The notes beneath the pieces are model-generated. The model saw only the letters and a list, made by a program, of their open reading frames with translations, did not search any database and was not told the DNA's origin. A stretch of DNA of 50,361 nt, from NCBI GenBank assembly GCA_017302135.1, contig JAFLDZ010000026.1:1-50361 (forward strand), in the 5' to 3' direction. Position 1 is the first letter of the stretch. The number at the start of each line of letters is the position of its first letter. Positions 40,614 through 49,211 of this stretch are shown here, piece after piece. The DNA is from Lysobacterales bacterium (lineage in GTDB: Bacteria; Pseudomonadota; Gammaproteobacteria; Xanthomonadales; Xanthomonadaceae). Made by a program: the position numbers and the translations under genes.

Positions 40614-41126
40614 ATGACCTCACCACCCATCCTCAACATCGCCGATGTCGAACTGATCGATTTGGCTGAGCGCTCGCGCCAGCGCGGCAGCGAAATGCCG
40701 GCTGCGCGCTTCGGCGGACGCATCGGTCCGATCGGTCCGCGCATCGGCGCACAGAAGCTCGGCTACAACCTCACTGCAGTCGCGCCGGGCAAGGCTGCGT
40801 TCCCGAAGCATTCGCACCGGGTCAACGAAGAGATGTTCTTCATTCTCGATGGCACGGGCGAGCTGAAACTCGGCGATAGGACATACCCGATCCGTGCCGG
40901 CGACGTCATCGCCTGCCCGCCGGGCGGCCCGGACAGGGCGCATCAACTCGTCAACACCGGCAGCGACGAACTGCGGTTTCTCGCCGTGAGCACCATGGCA
41001 TTTCCTGAAATCTGCGAATACCCGGATTCGGGCAAATTGAACGCGATCACCGGCACCGGCCCCGATGACTTCCGTCATCTCGCCCGCCACGGCGAAAGCC
41101 TCGACTACTGGGATGGCGAAGCTTGA
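40614..41126 (+). CDS. Cupin domain protein in leucine operon
   Basis: A 170-residue protein with a single cupin barrel: FPKHSHRVNEEMFFILDGTGELKL carries the His, His and Glu metal ligands and GDVIACPPGGPDRAHQLVN the later His. It starts 2 bp after the liuC stop and its TGA overlaps a possible TTG start of liuD. Metal-binding cupins of this type are dioxygenases, isomerases or stability factors. No role in leucine breakdown is known to me, so this may be an accessory enzyme for a related substrate. Confidence 0.8.
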   Translation: MTSPPILNIADVELIDLAERSRQRGSEMPAARFGGRIGPIGPRIGAQKLGYNLTAVAPGKAAFPKHSHRVNEEMFFILDGTGELKLGDRTYPIRAGDVIACPPGGPDRAHQLVNTGSDELRFLAVSTMAFPEICEYPDSGKLNAITGTGPDDFRHLARHGESLDYWDGEA

Positions 41127-41143
41127 GCAGCCTGCAGCGCACG

Positions 41144-43162
41144 ATGTTCGACAAGATCCTGATCGCCAATCGCGGCGAGATCGCCTGCCGGGTGATCCGC
41201 ACCTGCAGGCGACTGGGCATCCGCACGGTCGCGGTGTATTCCGATGCCGACGCCGATGCGCAGCACGTGCGCATGGCCGACGAGGCGCGGCACATCGGCG
41301 GCGCACGCCCGCAGGACAGTTATCTGCGCGGCGATGCGATTCTGGAAGTCGCGAAAGCCACCGGCGCGCAGGCGATCCATCCCGGCTACGGCTTCCTCAG
41401 CGAGAACGCGGACTTCGCCGACGCGGTGGAAACGGCCGGCATCGTCTTCATCGGCCCGAAAGCCGCGTCGATGCGCAAGATGGGCAGCAAGGCTGGCGCG
41501 AAACAGCTGATGCAGGCTGCGGGCGTGCCGGTGGTGCCTGGCTACACCGGCGAAGACCAGACGCCCGAACTCCTGCAGCGCGAAGCCGACGCCATCGGCT
41601 ATCCGCTGATGATCAAGGCCGCGCACGGCGGCGGCGGCAAGGGCATGCGGATCGTGCGCGATTCCGGCGAGTTCCTGCCGAATCTCGAAAGCTGCCAGCG
41701 CGAAGCGCGCAACGCGTTCGGCCGCGACCGCGTGCTGCTGGAGCGCTACGTCGAAAAGCCGCGACACATCGAGATCCAGATTTTCGGCGACGCGCACGGC
41801 GGGGTGATCCATCTCAACGAGCGCGAATGCTCGGCGCAACGTCGCTATCAGAAAGTCCTGGAAGAATCGCCTTCGCAGTTCCTCACCCCGCAACTGCGCG
41901 AAGCGATGGGCGCGGCGGCGGTGCAGGCCGGGCACGCGATCGATTACCAGAACGCCGGCACGGTCGAATTCATCGTCGGCCAGGACGGTCACTTCTATTT
42001 CATGGAGATCAACACGCGGCTGCAGGTGGAGCATCCGGTCACCGAATACGTCACCGGACTCGATCTGGTCGAATGGCAACTGCGCGTCGCTGCCGGCGAG
42101 CGCCTGCCGAAAGCGCAGCACGAGATCGCGCAGCGCGGTCACGCCATCGAAGTGCGGCTGTACGCGGAAGACCCGGAAGCTGGCTTCCTGCCGGGCTCGG
42201 GCAAACTCACCCGGCTGCGTCTGCCCGCAGCGGACGCGCATACGCGCATCGACGGCGGCGTGATCGAAGGCGACACCGTCACCATCTTCTACGACCCGAT
42301 GATCGCCAAGCTCATCGTCTGGGACGAGGATCGCCCACGCGCCCTCGCCCGCCTGCGCAACGCGCTCGCGCAATGTTCGATCGATGGTCCGAAGTCGAAC
42401 GTCGCCTTCCTCGAACGTTTGATCCGTCACCCCAGCGTCGTCGACGCGACCATCGACACCGGCACGCTGGATCGCGATCTCGATGCGTTCATGCCCAAGC
42501 CCGCAAGCGAAGCGCGCGCGCGCGATGCACGCATGGCCGCGGCGACGGCGCTGCTGCTGGTCGAAGAAGCGCAGACCCGCGCATCCGCAGCCATCGGCGG
42601 CGACCCGGGCTCACCGTGGGCCATCGCCGACGGCTGGCGTCTGGGCCACACCGGACATCGGCGCCTGGTGCTGGACGACGGCAGCGAACGCCATACGCTG
42701 ATCGCACACGGCACGGCCGGCGACTACCGCTTCGAATACGCCGATGGCGCGGTCGAAGTGCACGGCGCGCGGCTGGCCGATAGCCTGCTCTTCGCACGTT
42801 TCGATGGTCAAGGCCGCCGCCTGCGCGTGGATGCCGATGGCGCTTCCGGCGCGTTCGCGCGCGCGGATGTCCATGATGGCGAACGCCGCTGGCGGTTCGT
42901 GCGGGTGCCGGCCTATCAGCCGGCGAACGAACAGACCGATGCCGCCAGCGACCGCATCCGTGCGCCCATGCCCGGTCGCATCGTGCTGATCAAAACGCAG
43001 GTCGGGGACCATGTCGAACACGGCCAGGAGATTCTGGTGATGGAGGCGATGAAGATGGAGCTGGCGCTGAAAGCGCCGTGCTCGGGCATCGTCGCCGAAA
43101 TCCGCGTGGCTGTCGGCGATTTCGTCGAAGCCGATACCGCTTTGGTGGTACTGACGCCATGA
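41144..43162 (+). CDS. liuD: Methylcrotonyl-CoA carboxylase alpha (biotin carboxylase/BCCP) subunit
   Basis: The 672-residue protein has an ATP-grasp biotin carboxylase (MFDKILIANRGEIACRVIRT, KAAHGGGGKGMRIV, FMEINTRLQVEHPVTEYVTG), a middle BT-like domain, and a C-terminal biotinyl domain with the lysine in VMEAMKMEL. It carboxylates biotin with bicarbonate and ATP and works with LiuB. ATG 41144 gives the typical family start; a TTG at 41123 overlapping the cupin stop would add seven residues and cannot be excluded. It ends ATGA with the lipoprotein gene. Confidence 0.93.
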   Translation: MFDKILIANRGEIACRVIRTCRRLGIRTVAVYSDADADAQHVRMADEARHIGGARPQDSYLRGDAILEVAKATGAQAIHPGYGFLSENADFADAVETAGIVFIGPKAASMRKMGSKAGAKQLMQAAGVPVVPGYTGEDQTPELLQREADAIGYPLMIKAAHGGGGKGMRIVRDSGEFLPNLESCQREARNAFGRDRVLLERYVEKPRHIEIQIFGDAHGGVIHLNERECSAQRRYQKVLEESPSQFLTPQLREAMGAAAVQAGHAIDYQNAGTVEFIVGQDGHFYFMEINTRLQVEHPVTEYVTGLDLVEWQLRVAAGERLPKAQHEIAQRGHAIEVRLYAEDPEAGFLPGSGKLTRLRLPAADAHTRIDGGVIEGDTVTIFYDPMIAKLIVWDEDRPRALARLRNALAQCSIDGPKSNVAFLERLIRHPSVVDATIDTGTLDRDLDAFMPKPASEARARDARMAAATALLLVEEAQTRASAAIGGDPGSPWAIADGWRLGHTGHRRLVLDDGSERHTLIAHGTAGDYRFEYADGAVEVHGARLADSLLFARFDGQGRRLRVDADGASGAFARADVHDGERRWRFVRVPAYQPANEQTDAASDRIRAPMPGRIVLIKTQVGDHVEHGQEILVMEAMKMELALKAPCSGIVAEIRVAVGDFVEADTALVVLTP

Positions 43163-43737
43163 TCGTACGCATCGCGATGTTCATGCTGGCGCTGTCGCTG
43201 CTGCCCGGATGCGTCGCTTTCGAACGCGCACCCGTGTCGAAGTTGCGCTGCGACCCCGCGCTGACGGGTCGCTGGCAGCCGGTGAAGGACGGTCCGCTCA
43301 ACAACACGGTCGAGATCGGAGCGGACTGCACGCTGCGCTGGCCGGACGAGGCCGGCGGCTTTCACCGCGCCACGCTCGCCGGCTTCACGCTCGGCGGCGA
43401 CCGCTATCTCGTGTTCAGTCCCACCGACGCGGACCGGCTGCTGGCAGCGGAAGGCGATCTCATCCGCAGCACGCCGAAGGGCAGCGTGTTCCTGGCCCGC
43501 TACCGCATCGAAGGCGACAGCGCCCTGCTATGGCTGCCCGACCCGCAGATCGCGCTGCAGGCGGGAACGAAAGGCGAAGCCACCGGCCGCCGGATCGAAG
43601 ACAAATTCACCTACGTCGAAGGCGACCGCAAGGCCATCGCAACCCTGCTGCGCAAGCGTGGCGACGCGATGTTCCGCATGACCGAAGCGCGCGGCACGCT
43701 GGCGCTGCACCGCCTTCCGCCGGAGACCGCCCCGTGA
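43159..43737 (+). CDS. Predicted lipoprotein in leucine operon
   Basis: A 192-residue protein with a lipoprotein signal (RIAMFMLALSLLPGC). The mature part is a beta-rich domain (CDPALTGRWQPVKDGPLNN, DCTLRWPDEAGGFHRATLAG) reminiscent of lipocalin-like or START-type small-molecule carriers. I do not recognise a named family. It is coupled by 4-nt overlaps to liuD and liuE, yet is the only envelope protein of the operon; periplasmic binding of a catabolic substrate or a link with the downstream sensor is possible. Confidence 0.75.
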   Translation: MIVRIAMFMLALSLLPGCVAFERAPVSKLRCDPALTGRWQPVKDGPLNNTVEIGADCTLRWPDEAGGFHRATLAGFTLGGDRYLVFSPTDADRLLAAEGDLIRSTPKGSVFLARYRIEGDSALLWLPDPQIALQAGTKGEATGRRIEDKFTYVEGDRKAIATLLRKRGDAMFRMTEARGTLALHRLPPETAP

Positions 43738-44645
43738 ACGACTTCGTGCGTATCGTCGAAGTCGGCGCCCGCGACGGGCTGCAGAACGAGAAGACGCTGG
43801 TGCCGGCAGCGACGAAGATCGAATTGATCGACCGTCTCTCCGCCACGGGTCTGCGCAGCATCGAAGCGACCAGCTTCGTCAGCCCGAAATGGGTGCCGCA
43901 GTTGGCCGACGCCGCCGAGGTCTACATCGGCATCGCGAAGCGGCCGGGCGTGCGCTATCCGGTGCTGGTGCCGAACCAACAGGGTTACGAACGCGCCCGC
44001 GCCGTGGGCGTGGACGAGATCGCAATCTTCTCCGCTGCGTCCGAAGCCTTCAACCAGCGGAACATCAACGCGTCCATCGAGGAATCGCTGCTGCGGTTCG
44101 AGCCGGTCATTGCGCGCGCGAAGGCCGATGGGGTCGCGGTGCGCGGCTACGTGTCCACCGTGCTGGGCTGCCCGTATCAGGGCGATGTCCCTGTGGCCGA
44201 AGTCGTACGCGTGGCCAAGGCGCTGCACGCGATGGGCTGTTACGAAATTTCGCTCGGCGATACCATCGGCGTCGGCACGCCGACCAAGGCCGCAGCCATG
44301 TTGCGCGCGGTCGCCGATGAGGTGCCGATGACCGCACTCGCCGTGCATTTCCACGACACCTACGGCCAGGCGCTCGCGAATATCCTCGCTTGCCTGGAAG
44401 CGGGCGTGCGCGTGGTCGACGCCGCCGTCTCCGGCACCGGTGGCTGTCCCTACGCAACCGGCGCCAGCGGAAATGTCGCGACCGAAGACGTCGCGTATAT
44501 GCTGCAGGGCATGGGCCTCGACACCGGCATCGACCTCGACGCACTCAGCGCCACCGGGCGCTGGCTGGCGCAGTTGCTCGGCCGGCCGACCGGCAGCAAA
44601 TTCACCCAGGCACGGACCCCAGCCGGCACGGACCGGGCACGATGA
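43734..44645 (+). CDS. liuE: Hydroxymethylglutaryl-CoA lyase
   Basis: The 303-residue TIM-barrel lyase starts with GTG overlapping the previous stop. It has VEVGARDGLQNEK (catalytic Arg and Asp), HFHDTYGQALANI (metal-binding His pair) and AAVSGTGGCPYATGASGNVA (the active-site Cys loop). It cleaves HMG-CoA to acetoacetate and acetyl-CoA, the last specific step of leucine breakdown. Coupled by ATGA to the GGDEF-EAL gene. Confidence 0.95.
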   Translation: MNDFVRIVEVGARDGLQNEKTLVPAATKIELIDRLSATGLRSIEATSFVSPKWVPQLADAAEVYIGIAKRPGVRYPVLVPNQQGYERARAVGVDEIAIFSAASEAFNQRNINASIEESLLRFEPVIARAKADGVAVRGYVSTVLGCPYQGDVPVAEVVRVAKALHAMGCYEISLGDTIGVGTPTKAAAMLRAVADEVPMTALAVHFHDTYGQALANILACLEAGVRVVDAAVSGTGGCPYATGASGNVATEDVAYMLQGMGLDTGIDLDALSATGRWLAQLLGRPTGSKFTQARTPAGTDRAR

Positions 44646-47218
44646 CCGAGACCTGGCCCGATCCCACGCTGCCGCCATCCCTCGAAATGACGCAGACCCT
44701 CGCCGCACTGGATCAGGCCCGACAGAACGCCGACCTCGACGCCGGCACCCGCGCGCTGCTCGACCGCGCCCACGCTGCGTTGGACAGCGCCATCGCCGAC
44801 ACCGAGTCCGAACGCCTGCGCTACTCCGCGCTGTTCGACGCGGTGCCCGATCCGGTCAGCATCATCGCCTGGGACGGCACGGTCCTCGATCTCAACAAGG
44901 CCGGCATGGCGGCGTATCGACGCTCGCGTGCGGAAATCGTCGGCCAACCCATCGAAGTCCTGAATCCCGATCTGCCCCCGGACCACATGGTGCCGGTGTG
45001 GGAAGCGCTGAGCCGCGGCGAGACCTACGTGGTCGAAGTGACGAACATGCGCGCCGATGGCAGCCGTTTCCCGGTGGAAGTGCATACCGCCGGCTTCGAT
45101 TACAAAGGCCAAAAGGTGATGGTCGCGGTGGCGCGCGACCTGAGCAACCGCTGGCAGGCGGAAACGCGCTATCGGCTGCTGCTCGAATCCATTGATGTCG
45201 GCGTGATCCTGTTCGATCGCGACATGCATGTGATCTCGGCGAATCCGGCCGCGCATCGCGCGATCGGCGCCGAACCCGGCCAGAGCGTGCATACGCTGCT
45301 GCAGCCCGAGAACTGGAACATCGTCGACGCCCGCGGACGGCCGCTGAGCATCCACGAATGGCCGACGACCCAGGCGCTGGAACGTGCGCAGGTCATCAGC
45401 AACACCATCGTCGGCCTGTATTACGTGCCGAAACGGCGGATGTCGTGGATCTCGGTGACGACGGTACCGGTATTCGAGTCCGGCGGGACCACACCGCAGT
45501 ACGTGTTCGCGATGTTCAGCGATGTCACCACGCTCAAACGCGACAACGTGCTGTTCGACCGCGCCCAGGGCCTTGCGCATATCGGCGGTTGGGAATGGGA
45601 CCGCGGCCGCCAGCGGCTGTACCTCACCCGCGAAGCGCAGCGCATCCTCGGCCGTGTCCCCACGCCGGAGACCATGGACGACATGCTCGCCGGCATCTAC
45701 GGCCCCGACCAGCATCACATCCGCACCGCCATCGATCGGTTGATCGAAACCGGCGGCAGTTTCGATCTGGAACTGCAGTATCTGCGCAGCGACCGTCATG
45801 CCTGCTGGATCCGCGTGATCGGCGAAGCCGATACCGGCGACCCGGGCGCATCGCGCATCGTCGGCACGCTGCAGGACATGACCGAGCGCAAGCACGCCGA
45901 AGAAACCCTGCGGGTGCAGGCGCGCACCGACCCGCTCACCGGGCTGCTCAACCGCGACGCGATCCTGGTCGAACTCGAAGTGCGGATGCAGGACCCGACC
46001 CACGCTGCGGTCGCGGTGCTCTACGTCGATCTCGACAGATTCAAAGTCATCAACGATGTGCTCGGCCACGCGGCCGGCGACGAGCTGCTGGCTTCGGCCG
46101 CGCAGCGCATCGCCAACGCGGTCGGCACCGAAGGACTGGTCGCGCGTTTCGGCGGCGACGAATTCCTGGTGGTCTGCAATCTCGCCGACGATCAGCAGCG
46201 CCCGGAGCGGATCGCAGGCGCGATCCTGCACTCGCTGGCGGACAGCTTCCGCTTCGACAACGAGGAATTCACGATCACCGCGAGCATCGGCATCGCTCGC
46301 GCGCCCACCGACGGCGAACGCCCGCAGTCGCTGATCCAGAACGCCGATGCCGCGATGTACGACAGCAAGCGCCGCTCGCGCAACGCATGGCAGGCGTTCA
46401 CGCCCGCGCTGGCGCAGACCCAGGCGGACCGGCTGTGGATGGAAACCCATCTGCGCCGCGCGGCCGACAACGGCGAATTCCATCTCGTGTATCAACCGCA
46501 GGTCGATCTGCTCAGCGGACGCATCGTCGCCGCCGAAGCGCTGATCCGCTGGCAGAACCATCTGCTCGGCGAACTGCGTCCGGATCGCTTCATCAGTCAT
46601 GCCGAAACCACCGGCGACATCGTGCGCATCGGCAGTTGGGTGCTGCGCGAAGCCTGCCGCCAGGTCGCGGCATGGCGCGACGCCGGACTCGGCATCGTCC
46701 GCGTCGCGGTGAACGTGTCGTATCGCCAGTTCGTCGGCGAGGATCTGGCCGAAGGGGTACGGCTCATCCTCGACGAATTCCACTTGCCCGGTGCCGCGCT
46801 CGAACTCGAATTCACCGAGCGCGTGCTGATCGAGGACGCGCCCGACACCCTGCGCACCTTCGCCGATCTGCGCGAGATGGGCGTGATCCTGACCATCGAC
46901 GACTTCGGCGAGGGCTACAGCGCGTTGAACTATCTGCGCCGGCTGCCGATCCACGGCTTGAAGCTCAGCCAACTGTTCGTCGAAGGCGTGCCGAACAACA
47001 ATTCCGACGTCGCCGTGTGCCAGGCGGTGTCGGGCATCGCCCGCAGCCTCGGCCTGGGTCTGGTGGCCGAAGGCGTGGAATCCGAAGCGCAGCGTCAGTT
47101 CCTGCTGCGCCTGGGGGTCCCCATCGCACAGGGTTTCCTGTTCGCGCCCGGCCTGAAACCCGACGAATTCGCGCGCCGCCTCGAACAGGGCGGCCTGCAT
47201 CTTTCGCCTGCGCATTGA
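44642..47218 (+). CDS. PAS-PAS-PAS-GGDEF-EAL cyclic di-GMP protein
   Basis: The 858-residue cytosolic protein has a helical N terminus, about three PAS domains (about residues 60-170, 180-300, 300-420), a GGDEF domain and an EAL domain. The GGDEF domain has DPLTGLLNRDAIL and an intact RFGGDEF, without the upstream RxxD inhibitory site. The EAL domain has AEALIRW, NVSYRQF, LEFTERVLIED, IDDFGEGYSALNYL, AEGVESE and AQGF, so the known metal and catalytic residues remain. The usual KIDRSF loop is LKLSQLF, keeping Lys but losing the Asp. It could make or degrade cyclic di-GMP in response to a small ligand. It overlaps liuE by 4 nt, tying its expression to leucine catabolism. Confidence 0.9.
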   Translation: MTETWPDPTLPPSLEMTQTLAALDQARQNADLDAGTRALLDRAHAALDSAIADTESERLRYSALFDAVPDPVSIIAWDGTVLDLNKAGMAAYRRSRAEIVGQPIEVLNPDLPPDHMVPVWEALSRGETYVVEVTNMRADGSRFPVEVHTAGFDYKGQKVMVAVARDLSNRWQAETRYRLLLESIDVGVILFDRDMHVISANPAAHRAIGAEPGQSVHTLLQPENWNIVDARGRPLSIHEWPTTQALERAQVISNTIVGLYYVPKRRMSWISVTTVPVFESGGTTPQYVFAMFSDVTTLKRDNVLFDRAQGLAHIGGWEWDRGRQRLYLTREAQRILGRVPTPETMDDMLAGIYGPDQHHIRTAIDRLIETGGSFDLELQYLRSDRHACWIRVIGEADTGDPGASRIVGTLQDMTERKHAEETLRVQARTDPLTGLLNRDAILVELEVRMQDPTHAAVAVLYVDLDRFKVINDVLGHAAGDELLASAAQRIANAVGTEGLVARFGGDEFLVVCNLADDQQRPERIAGAILHSLADSFRFDNEEFTITASIGIARAPTDGERPQSLIQNADAAMYDSKRRSRNAWQAFTPALAQTQADRLWMETHLRRAADNGEFHLVYQPQVDLLSGRIVAAEALIRWQNHLLGELRPDRFISHAETTGDIVRIGSWVLREACRQVAAWRDAGLGIVRVAVNVSYRQFVGEDLAEGVRLILDEFHLPGAALELEFTERVLIEDAPDTLRTFADLREMGVILTIDDFGEGYSALNYLRRLPIHGLKLSQLFVEGVPNNNSDVAVCQAVSGIARSLGLGLVAEGVESEAQRQFLLRLGVPIAQGFLFAPGLKPDEFARRLEQGGLHLSPAH

Positions 47219-47228
47219 ACGTTGCCCC

Positions 47229-47753
47229 ATGCCGAACTCCGCCACACCGACGTTCCTCATCCGCCCGATCGAAGCCCGCGACGATGCCGCCATCGCCGCG
47301 ATCATCCGCAGCGTGATGCCTGAATTCGGCGCCAGCGGCTGCGGCTTCGCCATCAACGATCCGGAAGTCGACTGGATGCATCGCGCCTACGCGGAACCGC
47401 GATCGGCGTATTTCGTGATCGAGCGCAACGACGCCTCGGGTAACGCTGTCGTCGAAGGCGGCGGTGGTATCGCGCCGTTGTCCGGCGGGGATGCCGACAC
47501 ATGCGAGTTGCGCAAAATGTATTTCCTGCCGTCGCTGCGCGGCCTCGGCGCAGGCGCGGCATTGATGGCGCGCTGCCTCGACGCCGCGCGAGCGTCCGGT
47601 TTCCAGCGCTGCTACCTCGAAACCCTCACCGGCATGGACGCCGCGATGCGCCTGTACGAACGCAGCGGGTTCCGCCGCATCGACGCGCCAATGGGCGCGA
47701 CCGGCCATGGCGGCTGCAATACCTTCTACCTGCGGGAACTCGCGGCAAGCTGA
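47229..47753 (+). CDS. GNAT family N-acetyltransferase
   Basis: A 174-residue GNAT enzyme with the acetyl-CoA-binding motif A LRKMYFLPSLRGLGAGAALM and motif B YLETLTGMDAAMRLYERSGF. The substrate is unknown; a small amine or protein N terminus is typical. It starts 10 bp after the GGDEF-EAL gene and may belong to the same transcript. Confidence 0.88.
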   Translation: MPNSATPTFLIRPIEARDDAAIAAIIRSVMPEFGASGCGFAINDPEVDWMHRAYAEPRSAYFVIERNDASGNAVVEGGGGIAPLSGGDADTCELRKMYFLPSLRGLGAGAALMARCLDAARASGFQRCYLETLTGMDAAMRLYERSGFRRIDAPMGATGHGGCNTFYLRELAAS

Positions 47754-47790
47754 GCCGCACGAACGAAACGTTGCGAACGGAGACGCACCG

Positions 47791-48477
47791 ATGCGAGCGC
47801 TGGGCACTCTCACCAAATGGAATGCGGATCGTGGCTTCGGCTTCGTCCGGATGCGCGACAGCGGCGTCGACATCTTCGTCCACATCACCGCCTTTCCCCG
47901 TAGCGGGCGACAGCCTCAGATCGGCGATGCGCTGTCGTTCGAGATCGTGACCGCCGCCGACGGCCGCAAACAGGCCAAGACCGTCACCTACGATGTGCCG
48001 CCCGGACGCGCAGACTTCACGCTCGCTCCGATCGAGCCGAAGCCGATCGAGCGGGGGCCGACCGAGCGGCAGCCGAACCAACGCACATCACAACCGGCGC
48101 CCGTACGCGCATCGGCGCCGCACCCCGAACGGCATCGCCGGCGCGAATCGCACCGGACATCGACCGGCGGACTCGGCACGCTGATCTTCGGCGCGTTGCT
48201 GATCGGCGGACTGGTTTTCGGCTACCGCAAGTTTCTCGAATACCGCGCCGTCGCCGTCGATACCCTGTACGGACGAAGCGCGGAAACGAGTCTTGCGCCA
48301 GCGCAGCACAACGCACCCACTGCGACGCCATCGCCGAACTACCGCTGCGATGGCCGCACCCATTGTTCGCAGATGCGCTCATGCGCGGATGCGACCCAGG
48401 TCCTTCAACACTGCCCCGGCACGCAGATGGATGGCGACGGCGACGGCATCCCCTGCGAGCAGCAGCTTTGCTACTGA
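47791..48477 (+). CDS. Cold-shock domain / membrane helix / excalibur fusion protein
   Basis: The 228-residue protein has three parts. Residues 1-70 are a cold-shock domain (MRALGTLTKWNADRGFGFVR, GVDIFVHITAFP) with the RNP1- and RNP2-like aromatic strands that bind single-stranded nucleic acid. A basic Pro/Arg-rich linker and one membrane helix (LGTLIFGALLIGGLVFGY) follow. The end is a periplasmic excalibur domain (MDGDGDGIPCEQQLC) with a Ca-binding DxDxDG loop and Cys pairs. An RNA-binding domain on one side of the membrane and a Ca-binding one on the other is a striking layout. GGAG precedes ATG 47791. Confidence 0.88.
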   Translation: MRALGTLTKWNADRGFGFVRMRDSGVDIFVHITAFPRSGRQPQIGDALSFEIVTAADGRKQAKTVTYDVPPGRADFTLAPIEPKPIERGPTERQPNQRTSQPAPVRASAPHPERHRRRESHRTSTGGLGTLIFGALLIGGLVFGYRKFLEYRAVAVDTLYGRSAETSLAPAQHNAPTATPSPNYRCDGRTHCSQMRSCADATQVLQHCPGTQMDGDGDGIPCEQQLCY

Positions 48478-48500
48478 CGCGGCATTTTCGTCATCCAACT

Positions 48501-48524
48501 AAAAACCGCCGGAACGGATTTTTT
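48501..48524 (+). terminator. Weak Rho-independent terminator
   Basis: AAAAACCG (48501-48508) pairs with CGGATTTT (48515-48522) with one mismatch, and a T-run ends it, 24 bp after the cold-shock fusion gene. Confidence 0.45.
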
Positions 48525-48540
48525 GCGGCTCGATACAGTC

Positions 48541-48674
48541 GTGGAGGGAGGGCTTTATGGCCAACGTTGCAACACATCCGTCGCCGCGAACGATCATCGA
48601 AGCCAAACTACTAAGAGAGCAAACTGATTACTGGCATCATTACAAGCGTCACGCGATGGGCATAAAGCTCACCC
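48541..48674. repeat. Array repeat A
   Basis: A 134-bp unit. It opens with GGAGGGAGGGCTTTATGGCC, contains AACGTTGCAACACATCCGTC and GATTACTGGCATCATTACAA, and closes with GATGGGCATAAAGCTCACCC. Its two ends are hairpin-prone and inverted with respect to each other (GGGC..TTTATGGCC against GGGCATAAAGCTC). It is closest to repeat B (roughly three quarters identical by eye). It lies at the 3' end of the first array gene. Confidence 0.8.
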
Positions 48675-48701
48675 GAGAGGCCTTATTTCCTGGCTATGGC
48701 T

Positions 48702-48971
48702 TTACAACTCGCCAAGCTTTGCCTTCATTGCTGCCCTGATGTCTTCATCAGTGTGGAGGTACTCGCCGGGTGATTTCATTGCATCCAGCCCGTGGAGGTA
48801 CATCACGCCGGACCAGATGCGCTGCTTGTCAGAAGAAGGCAAGTAGGCCAGAGCACCAGCCTCTTCGTTCTGTACTACCGAGTATGCCCAGCGATCCGCC
48901 TGCTCGCGTGACATTCGACCGCTCAGCACATCGTCAAATACGCGCCAAACAGTTTGCAGATCAATCTCCAC
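48702..48971 (-). CDS. Small array protein 1, unknown
   Basis: An 89-residue soluble acidic protein (EIDLQTVWRVFDDVLSGRMS, ending EDIRAAMKAKLGEL). The GTG at 48971 is chosen because AGGAG lies seven bases upstream; the frame stays open further back through low-quality sequence. The content resembles small helical proteins found as accessory or cassette genes; I do not recognise a named function. It lies between repeats A and B and reads away from B, like its two neighbours. Confidence 0.7.
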   Translation of the reverse strand: MEIDLQTVWRVFDDVLSGRMSREQADRWAYSVVQNEEAGALAYLPSSDKQRIWSGVMYLHGLDAMKSPGEYLHTDEDIRAAMKAKLGEL

Positions 48972-49073
48972 TACACAACTCCTCGTGTGCCGACCGGCGC
49001 TGTCGAACATGTGGTGCGTCTTCGTCCCGTCGTTAAACTCGGGGGCGAACCTGTCGCACGTTACCAGAGTCGC

Positions 49074-49204
49074 GCAGGGCGGGCTTAATGCCCAACATTG
49101 CAACACGTCCGTCGCCGCGAACAATCATCGAACCTATACCACACGGGAGAAAACTAATTACTGGCATTGTTCAAGCGTCATGCAATGGGTATGAAGCCCA
49201 CCCC
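49074..49204. repeat. Array repeat B
   Basis: A 131-bp unit: GCAGGGCGGGCTTAATGCCC at its left, CAACACGTCCGTCGCCGCGA and AATTACTGGCATTG inside, and ATGGGTATGAAGCCCACCCC at its right. Read towards the genes it contains GTTGGGC, which fits the attC core consensus GTTRRRY, but the other copies vary here. It sits 8 bp from the stop of the second array gene. Confidence 0.8.
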
Positions 49205-49211
49205 GTGGCCT

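Noticed and set aside
46900..47000. Loss of EAL phosphodiesterase activity because KIDRSF reads LKLSQLF
   Set aside because: The Lys and all known metal-binding residues (EAL Glu, NVS Asn, the TE Glu, DD, AEGVE Glu, AQGF Gln) remain, so this change alone does not show inactivity.
44450..47356. Long open frame (968 codons) on the minus strand opposite the GGDEF-EAL gene
   Set aside because: It is an antisense shadow. The plus-strand frame has intact PAS, GGDEF and EAL motifs.
48557..48739. 60-codon plus-strand frame within repeat A
   Set aside because: It lies within the repeat, lacks a ribosome-binding site, and has no counterpart in the other repeat copies.
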